64,000 nucleotides of DNA, taken from contig JBNJFY010000001.1 in the NCBI GenBank assembly GCA_051747265.1, positions 744,001 to 808,000 of the forward strand. The letters run 5' to 3'. Made by a program: the position numbers and the translations under genes. The notes under the pieces are model-generated. The model ran no database searches and was not told the DNA's origin. It saw nothing but the letters and a program-made list of their open reading frames with translations. Within the stretch, counting starts at the first letter, position 1. Each line of letters starts with the position of its first letter. Positions 7,979 through 17,456 of this stretch are shown piece by piece. The stretch is from JBNJFY01 sp051747265 (GTDB taxonomy: Bacteria > Bacteroidota > Rhodothermia > Balneolales > Balneolaceae).

Positions 7979-8419
7979 CTGTGTCTTTAGTTGTCATTAC
8001 AGTTCTCGACGTGCGAAGGGGAACTCTTTGTTGCTCAACCCCCAGCAATCAACCCATAACTTCACGGTGGTTTATTGCTGAATGGGGTAGCAGTGAGCAT
8101 GCCTCATGTATTCTGATTTTCATCCGCTAATTTCGAGAGCGGTCAAGACGAATACACGACTTCAAACACGCCTGTTATCATTCAGTAAGTGTTCTATGCG
8201 GTCTGAATATATAAATAAAGATGACCTTGCACAGATTGTTATCTACAGAAGGTATTAACGTTTGGAACCCTGCTTGTTGTACCTTTCAGAAGACCTCCGA
8301 AACGCCAAATACTAAATCGATGTTAACTAATCTTCCTGATAATTAGTACCATACAGTATAATTGATGGCTACCATCTGTACGGAGCCAAATTTTTTAACA
8401 GACATTGCGAGACGAACTT
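7979..8419. other. 441-base divergent gap, no gene seen
   Basis: This lies between the GTG of the minus-strand DEAD-box gene and the ATG of the plus-strand SRAP gene, so it must carry both promoters. No frame over 60 codons looks coding, and no RNA gene, palindrome or repeat stood out. A TATAAT-like TACAGTATAAT occurs near 8353-8363 upstream of the SRAP gene and could be its -10 region. Confidence 0.4.
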
Positions 8420-9106
8420 ATGTGCGGACGTTATACCCTACATTCTTCTGCGGAGGAAGTTGCCAACCATTTTGATGCCCAATTAAGCGACGAAGATCAT
8501 GCCCTATTCGAACCCAGCTATAATATTGCACCGGGCAGTACGCGACCGGTCGTATTACTAGGAAATCAGCAACAACGTACTATCGGGGGCATGCGATGGG
8601 GGCTTATTCCTTCGTGGGCTGATGATGAACAAACCGGCTACAAAATGATTAATGCCCGGTCCGAATCCATCCATGAAAAAAAATCATTTAAAGACCCCTT
8701 CCAAACACAACGATGTATCATTCCCGCCAATGGCTTTTATGAATGGAAATCCGAAAAAAAAGAAAAGCAACCCTTTTATATTCGTGTACTAACCCACGAT
8801 ATAATCGGATTCGCAGGATTGTATGAGAAATGGGAGTCTAAAGAAGGCGAACTCATCTATTCGTTTACCATCATCACCACCGAAGCCAATGCCTTGGTGA
8901 AACCCCTGCACGATCGGATGCCGGTAGTGCTTCAGCCCAACCATTATTCCACCTGGCTGGATCCGGAAAACAATGAGCAACCGGAAGTGCTGAAAAACCT
9001 ACTGCAACCGTATCCGTTTGAGGAGATGGCTACCTTCCGAGTTACCGAAGAGGTCAATACCCCCAAGAATGACCGACCAGAGCTGATTCAACCGATTCCG
9101 AAATAA
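8420..9106 (+). CDS. SRAP / HMCES-YedK family abasic-site protein
   Basis: A 228-aa SOS-response-associated peptidase family protein. The ATG at 8420 is chosen over an upstream frame start because it exposes Cys2 (MCGRYTLH), the nucleophile that forms the thiazolidine link to abasic sites in single-stranded DNA after Met removal. Other family residues are present: Asn in INARSES, Glu in ANGFYEW and His in LHDRMPVVL. The length is normal. Its role, from the characterised family, is to shield abasic sites in ssDNA at replication forks. It is monocistronic and converges on the MscS gene with a gap of only 13 bases. Confidence 0.95.
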   Translation: MCGRYTLHSSAEEVANHFDAQLSDEDHALFEPSYNIAPGSTRPVVLLGNQQQRTIGGMRWGLIPSWADDEQTGYKMINARSESIHEKKSFKDPFQTQRCIIPANGFYEWKSEKKEKQPFYIRVLTHDIIGFAGLYEKWESKEGELIYSFTIITTEANALVKPLHDRMPVVLQPNHYSTWLDPENNEQPEVLKNLLQPYPFEEMATFRVTEEVNTPKNDRPELIQPIPK

Positions 9107-9119
9107 CTATTCGTAATCA

Positions 9120-10052
9120 CTAGGGGAGGTCGGGCCCCCGATGGGTAGGACGTTCCTCGCCCTGGCGGTAAATACGCATGGTAGGATAGGCCAAATGGAT
9201 ATCCGGATCGTCGGCGATTCCATCGAGGACATCTTCCCAAATCTTTTGGGTCAAGCTACGCCGCCTGCGTGGATCGGTCAAATGGCGCACCGTCAGACAA
9301 ATCCCGTGATCTTTTGCTTCGGTGTACACAATGGGCGTCAAATACTTATAATGTATTAAATAGCTGCGACTGGCCCGGCGTATTTGATGCTCAGCTTTTT
9401 TGCGTGTTCCTTCCAGGTGCCTTTCCGCGATCTCCTGCAATAACTTCTTGGCCTTTTTCCAGTCACTTTCAAATGTGAGAACCACCGGTATTTCGTGCCA
9501 TATAAATTCAAAATCGGAGGTATAGTTAGCCACCGATTCTGAAAATATTTTATGGTTGGATACGTGAATAACCCGCCCCGTACTCTGATCGGCATGCACC
9601 CAGTTTCCAATCTCTAAAACCGTAAATTTAAATATGCGGAGATCGATAACATCTCCCTTGGTCTCCCCAATTTGGATACGATCTCCCAGGCTGAATGGCT
9701 TCCGCCACATGATGAAGATCCAACCGGCCAGATCGGCGACCGGTTCCCGTAACGCAATAGCCAAACCCGCGGATAGCAATCCCAAAAATGTGGCAATAGA
9801 CTGCAAGCCCTCAAACCACATGCGTCCCACCAAGAAAATACCCAGCACCACGGCCGTGTAGGTCAAGTTTTTGCGCCATTTATATTGGGTTGAGATCTCC
9901 TCAAACCGGCGATTCACAATACGAATAGCAATTAATCGTAATACCCATAACATCAGAATAATCGATGCAGAGATAATTAAGCGGCGGGTGGTATCCGGTG
10001 AATTTCCCAGATGCTCAAAAAGTATTCCCACATACTCCTGAAAGCTAGTCAT
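9120..10052 (-). CDS. MscS family mechanosensitive ion channel
   Basis: A 310-aa channel protein. Hydrophobic segments occur near residues 24-45, 65-82 and 87-116; the last, ATFLGLLSAGLAIALREPVADLAGWIFIMW, is the pore-lining TM3 with its kink. The beta domain follows (FSLGDRIQIGETKGDVIDLRIFKFTVLEIGN) and then a soluble C-terminal vestibule of about 150 residues. It gates solute efflux at hypo-osmotic shock. The size is close to the small MscS type (286 aa in E. coli). It is a single gene, and its 3' end nearly touches that of the SRAP gene. Confidence 0.9.
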   Translation of the reverse strand: MTSFQEYVGILFEHLGNSPDTTRRLIISASIILMLWVLRLIAIRIVNRRFEEISTQYKWRKNLTYTAVVLGIFLVGRMWFEGLQSIATFLGLLSAGLAIALREPVADLAGWIFIMWRKPFSLGDRIQIGETKGDVIDLRIFKFTVLEIGNWVHADQSTGRVIHVSNHKIFSESVANYTSDFEFIWHEIPVVLTFESDWKKAKKLLQEIAERHLEGTRKKAEHQIRRASRSYLIHYKYLTPIVYTEAKDHGICLTVRHLTDPRRRRSLTQKIWEDVLDGIADDPDIHLAYPTMRIYRQGEERPTHRGPDLP

Positions 10053-10144
10053 GCGTTAAAAATTTAGAAGATTCAGCGATTGTTGCGTCTAACAAATTTT
10101 CGTATTATTGACGTCTATCAACTTAGTGAAGCAACGGAATTTCT

Positions 10145-10558
10145 ATGCTCTATTCAATCATCACTGTACTTATTGTAATCATTTGTGTGCTACTTACCTT
10201 GGTTGTGTTATTGCAACCGGGCCAAGGCCAAGGACTTTCCGGTGGTTTAGCCGGAGGAGCTGGTGCCATGGGTGGCGGTCAGGGAATGGGCGCTCGTCGG
10301 ACGGCGGACCTACTCTCTAAATCTACATCCGTATTAGGAACCGCGCTGTTGGTCCTGTGTGTTTTGGCTAACTTTGCCATTGATAAAGGCGAAACCAATC
10401 GCAGCACCATCCAGGAAAGCGGAGTAGATGTAACTGCTCCCCAAGATATGAATGCCCCCTCCAATACCCAGCCAGCCATACCACAGGCTGGAACCTCTGA
10501 AAATGGGAATGGAAATGGATCTGATTCCGATCAGGGGAACGGGAACGGTGGCAACTAA
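10145..10558 (+). CDS. secG: preprotein translocase subunit SecG
   Basis: A 137-aa protein. Two transmembrane helices (about 4-22 and 57-75) flank the characteristic Gln/Gly-rich cytoplasmic loop LLQPGQGQGLSGGLAGGAG and the motif ARRTADLLSKSTSVLGT. SecG is an accessory subunit of the SecYEG inner-membrane channel. The C-terminus beyond residue 80 is a low-complexity tail ending in repeated Gly-Asn, longer than in E. coli SecG (110 aa). It is monocistronic, with a strong terminator 28 bases after the stop. Confidence 0.93.
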   Translation: MLYSIITVLIVIICVLLTLVVLLQPGQGQGLSGGLAGGAGAMGGGQGMGARRTADLLSKSTSVLGTALLVLCVLANFAIDKGETNRSTIQESGVDVTAPQDMNAPSNTQPAIPQAGTSENGNGNGSDSDQGNGNGGN

Positions 10559-10586
10559 CCTCCTGTCTTTTATAATTTAGTGATTC

Positions 10587-10619
10587 AGCCGCTGATTCTG
10601 ATGATCAGCGGCTTTTTTT
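10587..10619 (+). terminator. rho-independent terminator of secG
   Basis: Perfect 10-base arms AGCCGCTGAT / ATCAGCGGCT around a 7-base loop are followed by a run of T ending at 10619. It overlaps the stop codon region of the convergent mnmE gene. Confidence 0.9.
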
Positions 10620-12030
10620 ATTTACCAATACAAAATCGTGAAAAAATACTGTCCAGGATATCTTCAGTGGTAATTTCCCCGGTGATAGCCCCCAACTCTT
10701 TCAATGCCGCGCGCAAATCAATAGATAGGAAATCGCCACTTAACCCTTGGTCCAGGGCGTGCAAGGCTTGCTTTACACTTTGTTGAGCTTTCTGCAAGGC
10801 GTCGCGGTGCCGGCTGCTGGTCACCAAAATGCTGTTGGGATCGTAATGCGCACTTTCCAGTGCACGTTTTTTCATTCCGTGTTTCAACGCATCCAACTGT
10901 TCGCCCTCTAGCGCCGATATTTTAAAATCAAACTGCAAACGATCGTGCTGCGACTCACTTTCCGCTTGAGCCAGGTCTACGACCAGATCCGCCTTGGTGC
11001 CAATCAGCATAAATGGAGTTTGCACAGCCAGCTTTTGATAAGCGCCAACTTCTTCTCGCTCTTGCGCGGTCCACTCTGTGGTTAAATCCTTCAGGTATAA
11101 AATCAGATCGGCCTGCTCAATGGCTTCCCTGGATCGCCGGACTCCTTCTTGTTCTACCACATCTTCGGTTTCCCTGATTCCCGCCGTATCAATAAGCTTA
11201 AACAGCAAACCTTCATGACTCCAATCCACATCAATAGTATCCCGGGTGGTTCCGGCTATTTCGGTTACGATGGATCGCTCCTTACCCACCAAGGCATTCA
11301 ATAGCGTAGATTTTCCCGCATTCGGCCAACCCACAATGGCCGTCTTGACCCCATGCTTGACCAATCGCCCGGCCTCATACGTTTCTAACAGATCATCAAT
11401 TTCAGTATCCAAATTTTCCAACAGCTCCTTCAGCTGTTCCTTATTGGCAAACTCCACATCCTCTTCCACGAAATCGAGCTCCAGCTCCACCATGGCAGTA
11501 GCATCAATAATCTCTTGGCGAAATTGCTGGATATGTTGACCTAACTTACCTTCCAGTTGCTGATGTGCTGCGTCCAGCGCTTTACTACTTTTGGCGTGGA
11601 TTAAATCCGCCACCGCCTCGGCTTGAGAGAGCTCCATTTTTCCATTTAAGAAAGCCCGTTGCGTAAACTCACCCGGCTCAGCCGCTCGGGCCCCGGCATC
11701 CAGGACCGCCTCTAACACCGCCTGCGTTACCAAAACGCCCCCATGGCAGGAAATCTCCACCGTATCTTCCCCCGTGTAGGAACGCGGGCTTTGAAAGATC
11801 GAAACCATCACTTCGTCAACGGGAGCATCATTAGCATCCACGATGTGTCCATAGTGTACCGTATGGGTATCCACCTGGGTTAAATCGGGTCCTTGGAAGC
11901 ACCTATTGACCAGCACGCGCGCTCCATCCCCAGATACACGAATAACTGCCAAACCCCCTTCGCCCACCGGCGTAGCAATCGCCGCGATGGGTTCTTTTTG
12001 TATAATTTCTGCTGATGTATCCGTGGTCAC
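10618..12030 (-). CDS. mnmE: tRNA uridine-5-carboxymethylaminomethyl(34) synthesis GTPase MnmE
   Basis: A 470-aa protein, full length for MnmE. The N-terminal folate-binding domain starts PIAAIATPVGEGGLAVIRVSG. A helical domain follows, then the inserted G domain with G1 GWPNAGKSTLLNA, G2 GTTRD, G3 DTAGIRET and G4 GTKADL. The C-terminus is FCIGK, carrying the conserved CxGK cysteine. With MnmG it makes the cmnm5 modification at U34 of certain tRNAs. The start is GTG at 12030, supported by a GAAGGAG ribosome-binding site about 6 bases upstream. No mnmG is visible here. Confidence 0.97.
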   Translation of the reverse strand: MTTDTSAEIIQKEPIAAIATPVGEGGLAVIRVSGDGARVLVNRCFQGPDLTQVDTHTVHYGHIVDANDAPVDEVMVSIFQSPRSYTGEDTVEISCHGGVLVTQAVLEAVLDAGARAAEPGEFTQRAFLNGKMELSQAEAVADLIHAKSSKALDAAHQQLEGKLGQHIQQFRQEIIDATAMVELELDFVEEDVEFANKEQLKELLENLDTEIDDLLETYEAGRLVKHGVKTAIVGWPNAGKSTLLNALVGKERSIVTEIAGTTRDTIDVDWSHEGLLFKLIDTAGIRETEDVVEQEGVRRSREAIEQADLILYLKDLTTEWTAQEREEVGAYQKLAVQTPFMLIGTKADLVVDLAQAESESQHDRLQFDFKISALEGEQLDALKHGMKKRALESAHYDPNSILVTSSRHRDALQKAQQSVKQALHALDQGLSGDFLSIDLRAALKELGAITGEITTEDILDSIFSRFCIGK

Positions 12031-12378
12031 TGCTTCTCCTTCATTGATCGATATGTTAGGCCACTAACGTAGCAATCTGTAATCGATTATTCGAATCCTC
12101 ATTGGATTCTATTACCCCTGTCGTAGTCTAAATCCTACATTAATTCATCCCTACTCTCATCTCGCACTATTAAGCCCAATCAACAACAAACGATAAATAG
12201 GAATAGACGCCGCAAACCGGAATATGCATTAACAATTTATAACTCCATTGTAGTCATTTTTCCTTATATTGTAGGAACAATCCTACAAGTAGATGAGTTA
12301 TTTCTTATAGGGTTGCAAGGGAGGCACAATTCTAAGGGTTTTACAGGCGCAACGTCAGAATTGACATGGAGGAAGGTT
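12031..12378. other. 348-base divergent regulatory gap
   Basis: This is between mnmE (minus) and the large surface-protein gene (plus). Apart from the dyad at 12269-12288 listed separately and the GGAGGA ribosome-binding site at 12368-12373, it shows no gene. An alternative TTG start at 12313 would add 22 residues that are unlike a signal peptide. Confidence 0.5.
12269..12288. promoter_or_regulatory. perfect dyad TTGTAGGA-N4-TCCTACAA, candidate operator
   Basis: TTGTAGGAACAATCCTACAA is a perfect 8-base inverted repeat with a 4-base centre, about 90 bases before the start of the surface-protein gene. The same core GTAGG-N6-CCTACAA recurs at 57977-57994 before the PAS/GAF kinase cluster. It has the shape of a site for a dimeric helix-turn-helix regulator such as a NarL/FixJ-type response regulator; the protein is unknown. 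Confidence 0.55.
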
Positions 12379-15300
12379 ATGAAACGCGCTGATTATAGTT
12401 TCCAAGCATATATTCGCTGGTTAGTTACATTTCTATTTACATTCACATTTGGTCTTAATGTTGCGTTTGCACAAGTAGACACCCCAAATGTCGTAGTTAC
12501 AGATGATACTACGAACTACTATTCGAAGTATGAGATATCATATACTATCAGTAATGGTAACTCAAACTCTTTGAATCCATCAGAGAATGATTCGGTAGTA
12601 GTTATATTCAATTCATCGACGACCTTACCCTCAACGATATCTCCCAGTGAGATTACTATTGAAGGTGTTAATCCTAGCACATCATCTGATATTGTAATTA
12701 CCAATCAGCGATTAGCAGTTAAAACACCAGTTCTTGTTGACGGAAGAGGAAGTTCAACTGATCGTACTGTTAATATTGTAATTGCTAAGAGTGCAGAAAT
12801 TCGAAACCCCTCCACGTCAGGTGGATATACCGTACAAGGATTAACATCTGAAGAACCGACTCCTGTCACGTCGAATACCTACCAAATTTATCAGTCCAAT
12901 ACGAAAATCAGCAAACCCTCTGTAACACCCAATCCATCCGTTGCATTTCGTTCTGCAGAGTATACTGTTGCATTCCAAGTAGGAAAAGCGGGTTATTTAA
13001 ATGTCGGTGATAATATTCAACTTACTTTCCCAAGTGGATCAACCGTTCCCGAAGGTAGCATTTCCGGAGTTACCTTAAATGGTACTTCAGCAAGTGCTGT
13101 AGGTGATTCTACTACCAAAGTTGTTGACATAACCACTCCTGTGAGCATTGATAACAATGGAAGTGTATCTATTGTCTTTGGCGAAGGGGCCGGATTGAAA
13201 AATCCGGATACAGGGACGGGATATACCCTTACCGCTAGTACGGATAGTGAACCTACTGCAGTGACCTCATCGGGTTATAATATATCTGATCCTGAAAACC
13301 TATCCTTTAGCTCAATTACTCTGGCTAATGACACCGTAAATGCAACCAGTCAATATCAGATAGACTTTATTGTTGGTAATACTGCTAGTGCACTATCAGT
13401 TACGAATAATGACCGAATTGAAATTCATTTTTATCCGTATACAAAAGTACCTTCCAGCATTGCTGCAAATAATATCACTGTAGTCAATCAAACTGATGGA
13501 TTTTCTAATAATCCAAGCTCGGTGACTGTCAATGATATGACTGACAGTGTACTGGTTTCATTTCCCACACCAGTAGATATAGAAAATGAAGACGAAGTTC
13601 GTGTCATATTTGACAAAAATGCGGGCATCCAAAATACTGCCCTCTCAGGAAGTAATTATCTTCGAGCACGTACTACAGAATCCGATGGTACTACTGACAT
13701 CAATGAACTCACCATATCTAACGCATTTGCCACTACATCGACTACGAGTAGGACCAGCCAATCTTCGGTAACACTTTCTAATTCAGCCGCAGGTCAAACC
13801 AGTGATTATACGGTAAAATTTGATGTTGGTAAATACGGACGTTTAGTAGCAGACACCAGTAAAGTACTGCTCACCTTTCCATCAGGTACCGATTTATCAA
13901 CCATTACAGGTATCACAATAAACGGTACTAGTGCCCCGGATACTACAATATCAGGCACGGATTTATCAGTTACGTTACCTAGCACTGAAAATGTTTCAAA
14001 TAATGGGTCTGTATCCCTAGTAGTCAGTGGTGTCACAAATCCTGCTGAAAACACTTACTCTCTTGAAGTTTCAACTTCTGTAGAGTCAAGTACTGTCCTT
14101 TCCCAATCTTATGAGATAAGTAATAGTCAAATTTCGGTAACCTCTAGTACCATAGGGACCACTAATGTAAATAGCACTTCATCCTTTAGTTTTGGTCTTT
14201 CCGGTAGTTCTAAACTTACCTCCAATGACAATGACTTTGTTGAACTCACCTTTCCTACCGGAACTATTGTTCCTACAGGTATTGTGCCTGGGGATGTCAG
14301 CATTGGTAATCAAACTGTTTCCAGCGTGGCCGTCGATTCTGCCAACCGTATATTGAAAATATATGTAGGCAGTAATAATAAAGCAGCAACGAGTGTCACG
14401 GTTAATGCTTCTGCCGGTATAACTCAACCCGCTGTGGTAGCCAGTACATATGATGTGCTTATTGGTACTTCTCTAGATGCTCCAGGAAGTTCGCCAACAT
14501 ATAGTTTATCAGGAAACACAACATCAGTTACCGCCGGTACTGTAAACGCTACACCTAGTACTCAAGGGGCAACTGACGTCGAGTATACTATTCCTTTTAC
14601 GACAGGAGCCAATGGTAAACTGCAAGGTGGTACTGCCTATGGTTCTAGCACCATTACTGTACGTTTTAACAATCCCACTACCTCTACTATAGTCCCAGCG
14701 TCAATGGCTGCCACTGATGTCACTATAAATGGAGTAAATAGTGGAGGCGTATCAATTAGTGGAGATGAAGTTACGATAACCTTACCTGACGACTTAACTA
14801 TCGACAATTCTACCTCAGCCACGATCGTATTTGCTGGTTCTGCGGGTCTGGATAATGCTAACAATACAAACACCCATACGGTAAGTGTCAAAACCAGTTC
14901 AGAAACCACTTATTCTACAGAAACAGACAATCTTACATTGACTGCATCTGTAGACTTGGCGTTTAACTCCTTGAGTCGATCATCTGACATTGTTAACAGT
15001 AGTACTTCATATACGATTAAGTTTACTACGGGTACCAGTCAAAATTTAGAGTCTGGTACTGATTCCATAATGGTTACCTTCCCCGAAAATGTGCATATCC
15101 CTTCGACTGTTTCTAAAGAATATGTGCGTATTAATGGAGCCAAACCCAGTGTTAATCCCACAACTCAGCGACAAGAGTTACAGATTCTAACTCCTGTGAA
15201 TATTTCTGGTGAAGAGCAAGTTACCGTTCAGATTAGTGAGACGGCCGGATTATTGAACCCTACACCCGTTGCATCCGACTATCAAATTACCGTCGAAACA

Positions 15301-17253
15301 ACCAAGGAAAAAGATGCCTTGGCGGTACAATCTACTGATTATTCTACAAAGGAAGCTACATCAACTGTTTCTTCTGCCGATGTTTCCCTAGGAGATAGCG
15401 GACCTGGTAATACCACGAATTATACGATCTCTTTAAATACAGGTACTTATGGCCGATTGATTGAAAGTGGCGGCTCACTAACAGCTAGTACCATAGCAAT
15501 TGCATTTCCATCCGGAACTGGTTACCCGGGTACGATAAATGCGACTGTTAATGGAACCTCTACAGCACCTGCTTCCCTAAGTGGAGATGTAATAACGGTG
15601 ACCCTTCCCAGTTTACCAGCAGACTCAATTTGGAATTCAGATAACATTGACTTGGTCATACAAGGTATAACGAACCCTAATTCAGCGGGTGATTATACAG
15701 TCGATGTTAAAACATCCGTAGAAACTTCGTTTATAACGAGTTCAAGCTATCCTATTACTACAGCGCAACCTTTGAGTACTTCTAATTTTTCATTAACCAC
15801 CAACGAGGTTAATGAAGCTGGAGATTACGCTTTTGATTTTACTGTAGATGCAACAGCAAATAACTTAAATGCTGATGCAGGAACAATAACAATAACTTTT
15901 CCTGAAAGCTCTGAAATTCCCTCCTCAATATCAGTCAGTGATATTTTAGTTGAGAACAAATCTTCTGGGAGTGGACAATTAGCGGCTTCCGCAATTTCGA
16001 CGGATCCATCTAATCGTAAAGTAACTATTACAACTCCAGTTACTATTACCGCTGGACAAACAGGAGCAATTGCTATAGCCACGACTGCTAACATCGTCAA
16101 TGCCAAAGAGCCATCTACAGATTATTCATTGACAGTTAAAACCTCTACTCAGCCGGTCAATTCCTCCACTTCTGCCTTTACGATTCTGGAATCCTCTACA
16201 ACGACCATTACCAACCTTGGGGTAAGTGTATCTCCTCAATCAAGTACAGATCCAGTTAAGTGGACTTGGGGGTTCCGCACGGGATCCAAAGGGGCGTTAA
16301 AATCAGGTGAAGCATCAATTTACTTCTTCTTCGATAATTCGGATATGTCTGAAGTTCCGGATCCCATGCCAACCACAGCTGTTTCCGTAAATGGAGTACA
16401 AGTTTCCACTGTTGAATATCCCTTTAACTCAGATTCTGCAAGAGTTCGAATTGTTGTGCCAAGCTCTGTAACCATTACAAATAATGACTCGGTAACTGTG
16501 GTATTCGGTTCGGCGGCAGGTATCAAAGTAGATCCGAATTTGGAGAAATCTAAATCCACGGCTAATACTGGTAGTCAGACATTAGCTGCCAATAACTATT
16601 CAGCAGACACCAGTGCCGAAGGTGGAGATACATCAACCTCAAATCCACTGCCCATTACCCTTACCTCCTTTAAAGCGGATATCCCCGAAGGTACGGAAGA
16701 ACCGGTTATCCACTGGTCTACTGCTACTGAGCGTGAGAACTTTGGGTTCTATATCGACCGGACTTTTGTTGCCCAACTAGAAAATGGCAAGACCAAAGCA
16801 TTCGCGGATACCAACTGGACGGAGATTCATTTCATGGAAGGTGCGGGTACTACCACCCAGCGAACCAACTATGAGTTTAAGGATGAGACCGTAACCCAAG
16901 CGGGTGTTTACCTGTACCGGATCCGACAAGTGGATAACGATGGGCAGGAAACATTTTACGGTCCGATTGAACTCCGCTATGAAGCTCCGGAACAATTCAA
17001 GCTGAATCAGAACTATCCCAATCCGTTTAACCCAACAACCAAAATTGAATACAGCGTTGCTCAACAATCCAATGTGCGTATCGATGTGTATAACATCTTG
17101 GGCCAACGGGTTCAAACCTTGGTGAACCGCGAACAACTCGCCGGTACGTATAATGTGCAGTTTGATGGTAAAGCTTTAGCCAGCGGTGTTTACCTGGTTC
17201 GCATGATGGCCAATGGAAACGTGTTCACTAAAAAAATGATGCTTATGAAGTAA
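12379..17253 (+). CDS. large T9SS-exported surface protein with ten alternating beta modules
   Basis: A 1624-aa protein from the ATG at 12379, chosen because GGAGGA sits just upstream and a good signal peptide follows (about 31 residues, ending VAFA before QVDTPN). The body is ten modules of roughly 130-140 residues that alternate between two types. One type carries a GKxGxL motif after a YTVxF-like strand (VGKAGYL, VGKYGRL, TGANGKL, TGTYGRL, TGSKGAL). The other lacks it and has a FPxxxxxPSxI stretch. Next comes the ITLTSFKADIPEG...WSTATERENFGFYIDR domain common before sorting signals, and a C-terminal type A sorting domain (FKLNQNYPNPFNPTTKIEY to KKMMLMK). It is predicted to reach the surface through the outer membrane by T9SS. 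Ligand and function are not recognisable. Confidence 0.85.
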   Translation: MKRADYSFQAYIRWLVTFLFTFTFGLNVAFAQVDTPNVVVTDDTTNYYSKYEISYTISNGNSNSLNPSENDSVVVIFNSSTTLPSTISPSEITIEGVNPSTSSDIVITNQRLAVKTPVLVDGRGSSTDRTVNIVIAKSAEIRNPSTSGGYTVQGLTSEEPTPVTSNTYQIYQSNTKISKPSVTPNPSVAFRSAEYTVAFQVGKAGYLNVGDNIQLTFPSGSTVPEGSISGVTLNGTSASAVGDSTTKVVDITTPVSIDNNGSVSIVFGEGAGLKNPDTGTGYTLTASTDSEPTAVTSSGYNISDPENLSFSSITLANDTVNATSQYQIDFIVGNTASALSVTNNDRIEIHFYPYTKVPSSIAANNITVVNQTDGFSNNPSSVTVNDMTDSVLVSFPTPVDIENEDEVRVIFDKNAGIQNTALSGSNYLRARTTESDGTTDINELTISNAFATTSTTSRTSQSSVTLSNSAAGQTSDYTVKFDVGKYGRLVADTSKVLLTFPSGTDLSTITGITINGTSAPDTTISGTDLSVTLPSTENVSNNGSVSLVVSGVTNPAENTYSLEVSTSVESSTVLSQSYEISNSQISVTSSTIGTTNVNSTSSFSFGLSGSSKLTSNDNDFVELTFPTGTIVPTGIVPGDVSIGNQTVSSVAVDSANRILKIYVGSNNKAATSVTVNASAGITQPAVVASTYDVLIGTSLDAPGSSPTYSLSGNTTSVTAGTVNATPSTQGATDVEYTIPFTTGANGKLQGGTAYGSSTITVRFNNPTTSTIVPASMAATDVTINGVNSGGVSISGDEVTITLPDDLTIDNSTSATIVFAGSAGLDNANNTNTHTVSVKTSSETTYSTETDNLTLTASVDLAFNSLSRSSDIVNSSTSYTIKFTTGTSQNLESGTDSIMVTFPENVHIPSTVSKEYVRINGAKPSVNPTTQRQELQILTPVNISGEEQVTVQISETAGLLNPTPVASDYQITVETTKEKDALAVQSTDYSTKEATSTVSSADVSLGDSGPGNTTNYTISLNTGTYGRLIESGGSLTASTIAIAFPSGTGYPGTINATVNGTSTAPASLSGDVITVTLPSLPADSIWNSDNIDLVIQGITNPNSAGDYTVDVKTSVETSFITSSSYPITTAQPLSTSNFSLTTNEVNEAGDYAFDFTVDATANNLNADAGTITITFPESSEIPSSISVSDILVENKSSGSGQLAASAISTDPSNRKVTITTPVTITAGQTGAIAIATTANIVNAKEPSTDYSLTVKTSTQPVNSSTSAFTILESSTTTITNLGVSVSPQSSTDPVKWTWGFRTGSKGALKSGEASIYFFFDNSDMSEVPDPMPTTAVSVNGVQVSTVEYPFNSDSARVRIVVPSSVTITNNDSVTVVFGSAAGIKVDPNLEKSKSTANTGSQTLAANNYSADTSAEGGDTSTSNPLPITLTSFKADIPEGTEEPVIHWSTATERENFGFYIDRTFVAQLENGKTKAFADTNWTEIHFMEGAGTTTQRTNYEFKDETVTQAGVYLYRIRQVDNDGQETFYGPIELRYEAPEQFKLNQNYPNPFNPTTKIEYSVAQQSNVRIDVYNILGQRVQTLVNREQLAGTYNVQFDGKALASGVYLVRMMANGNVFTKKMMLMK

Positions 17254-17364
17254 CCTAAGCCACAAAGGCAGCAAGGCTTGTTTGAAGGACCTAAGCTAGA
17301 GCCGAGACTTTTACCATCAGGGCGCTGTCTTTGTCTTTTATCTGATAACATAACCTCCTACATG

Positions 17365-17401
17365 AAGAGCCTCCAGCTGATCCCTGGAGGCTCTTTTTTA
17401 T
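17365..17401 (+). terminator. rho-independent terminator after the T9SS surface-protein gene
   Basis: Perfect 12-base arms AAGAGCCTCCAG / CTGGAGGCTCTT around a 7-base loop are followed by TTTTTATTT. It lies about 110 bases downstream of the stop. Confidence 0.9.
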
Positions 17402-17456
17402 TTACACCAAAATGGCTATCTACTGATGGAAAAATCGGGGATCATAAACACTCATC

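Noticed and set aside
7933..8130. 65-aa plus-strand frame across the start of the DEAD-box gene
   Set aside because: It overlaps the conserved N-terminus of the helicase-like gene and has no domain or ribosome-binding site.
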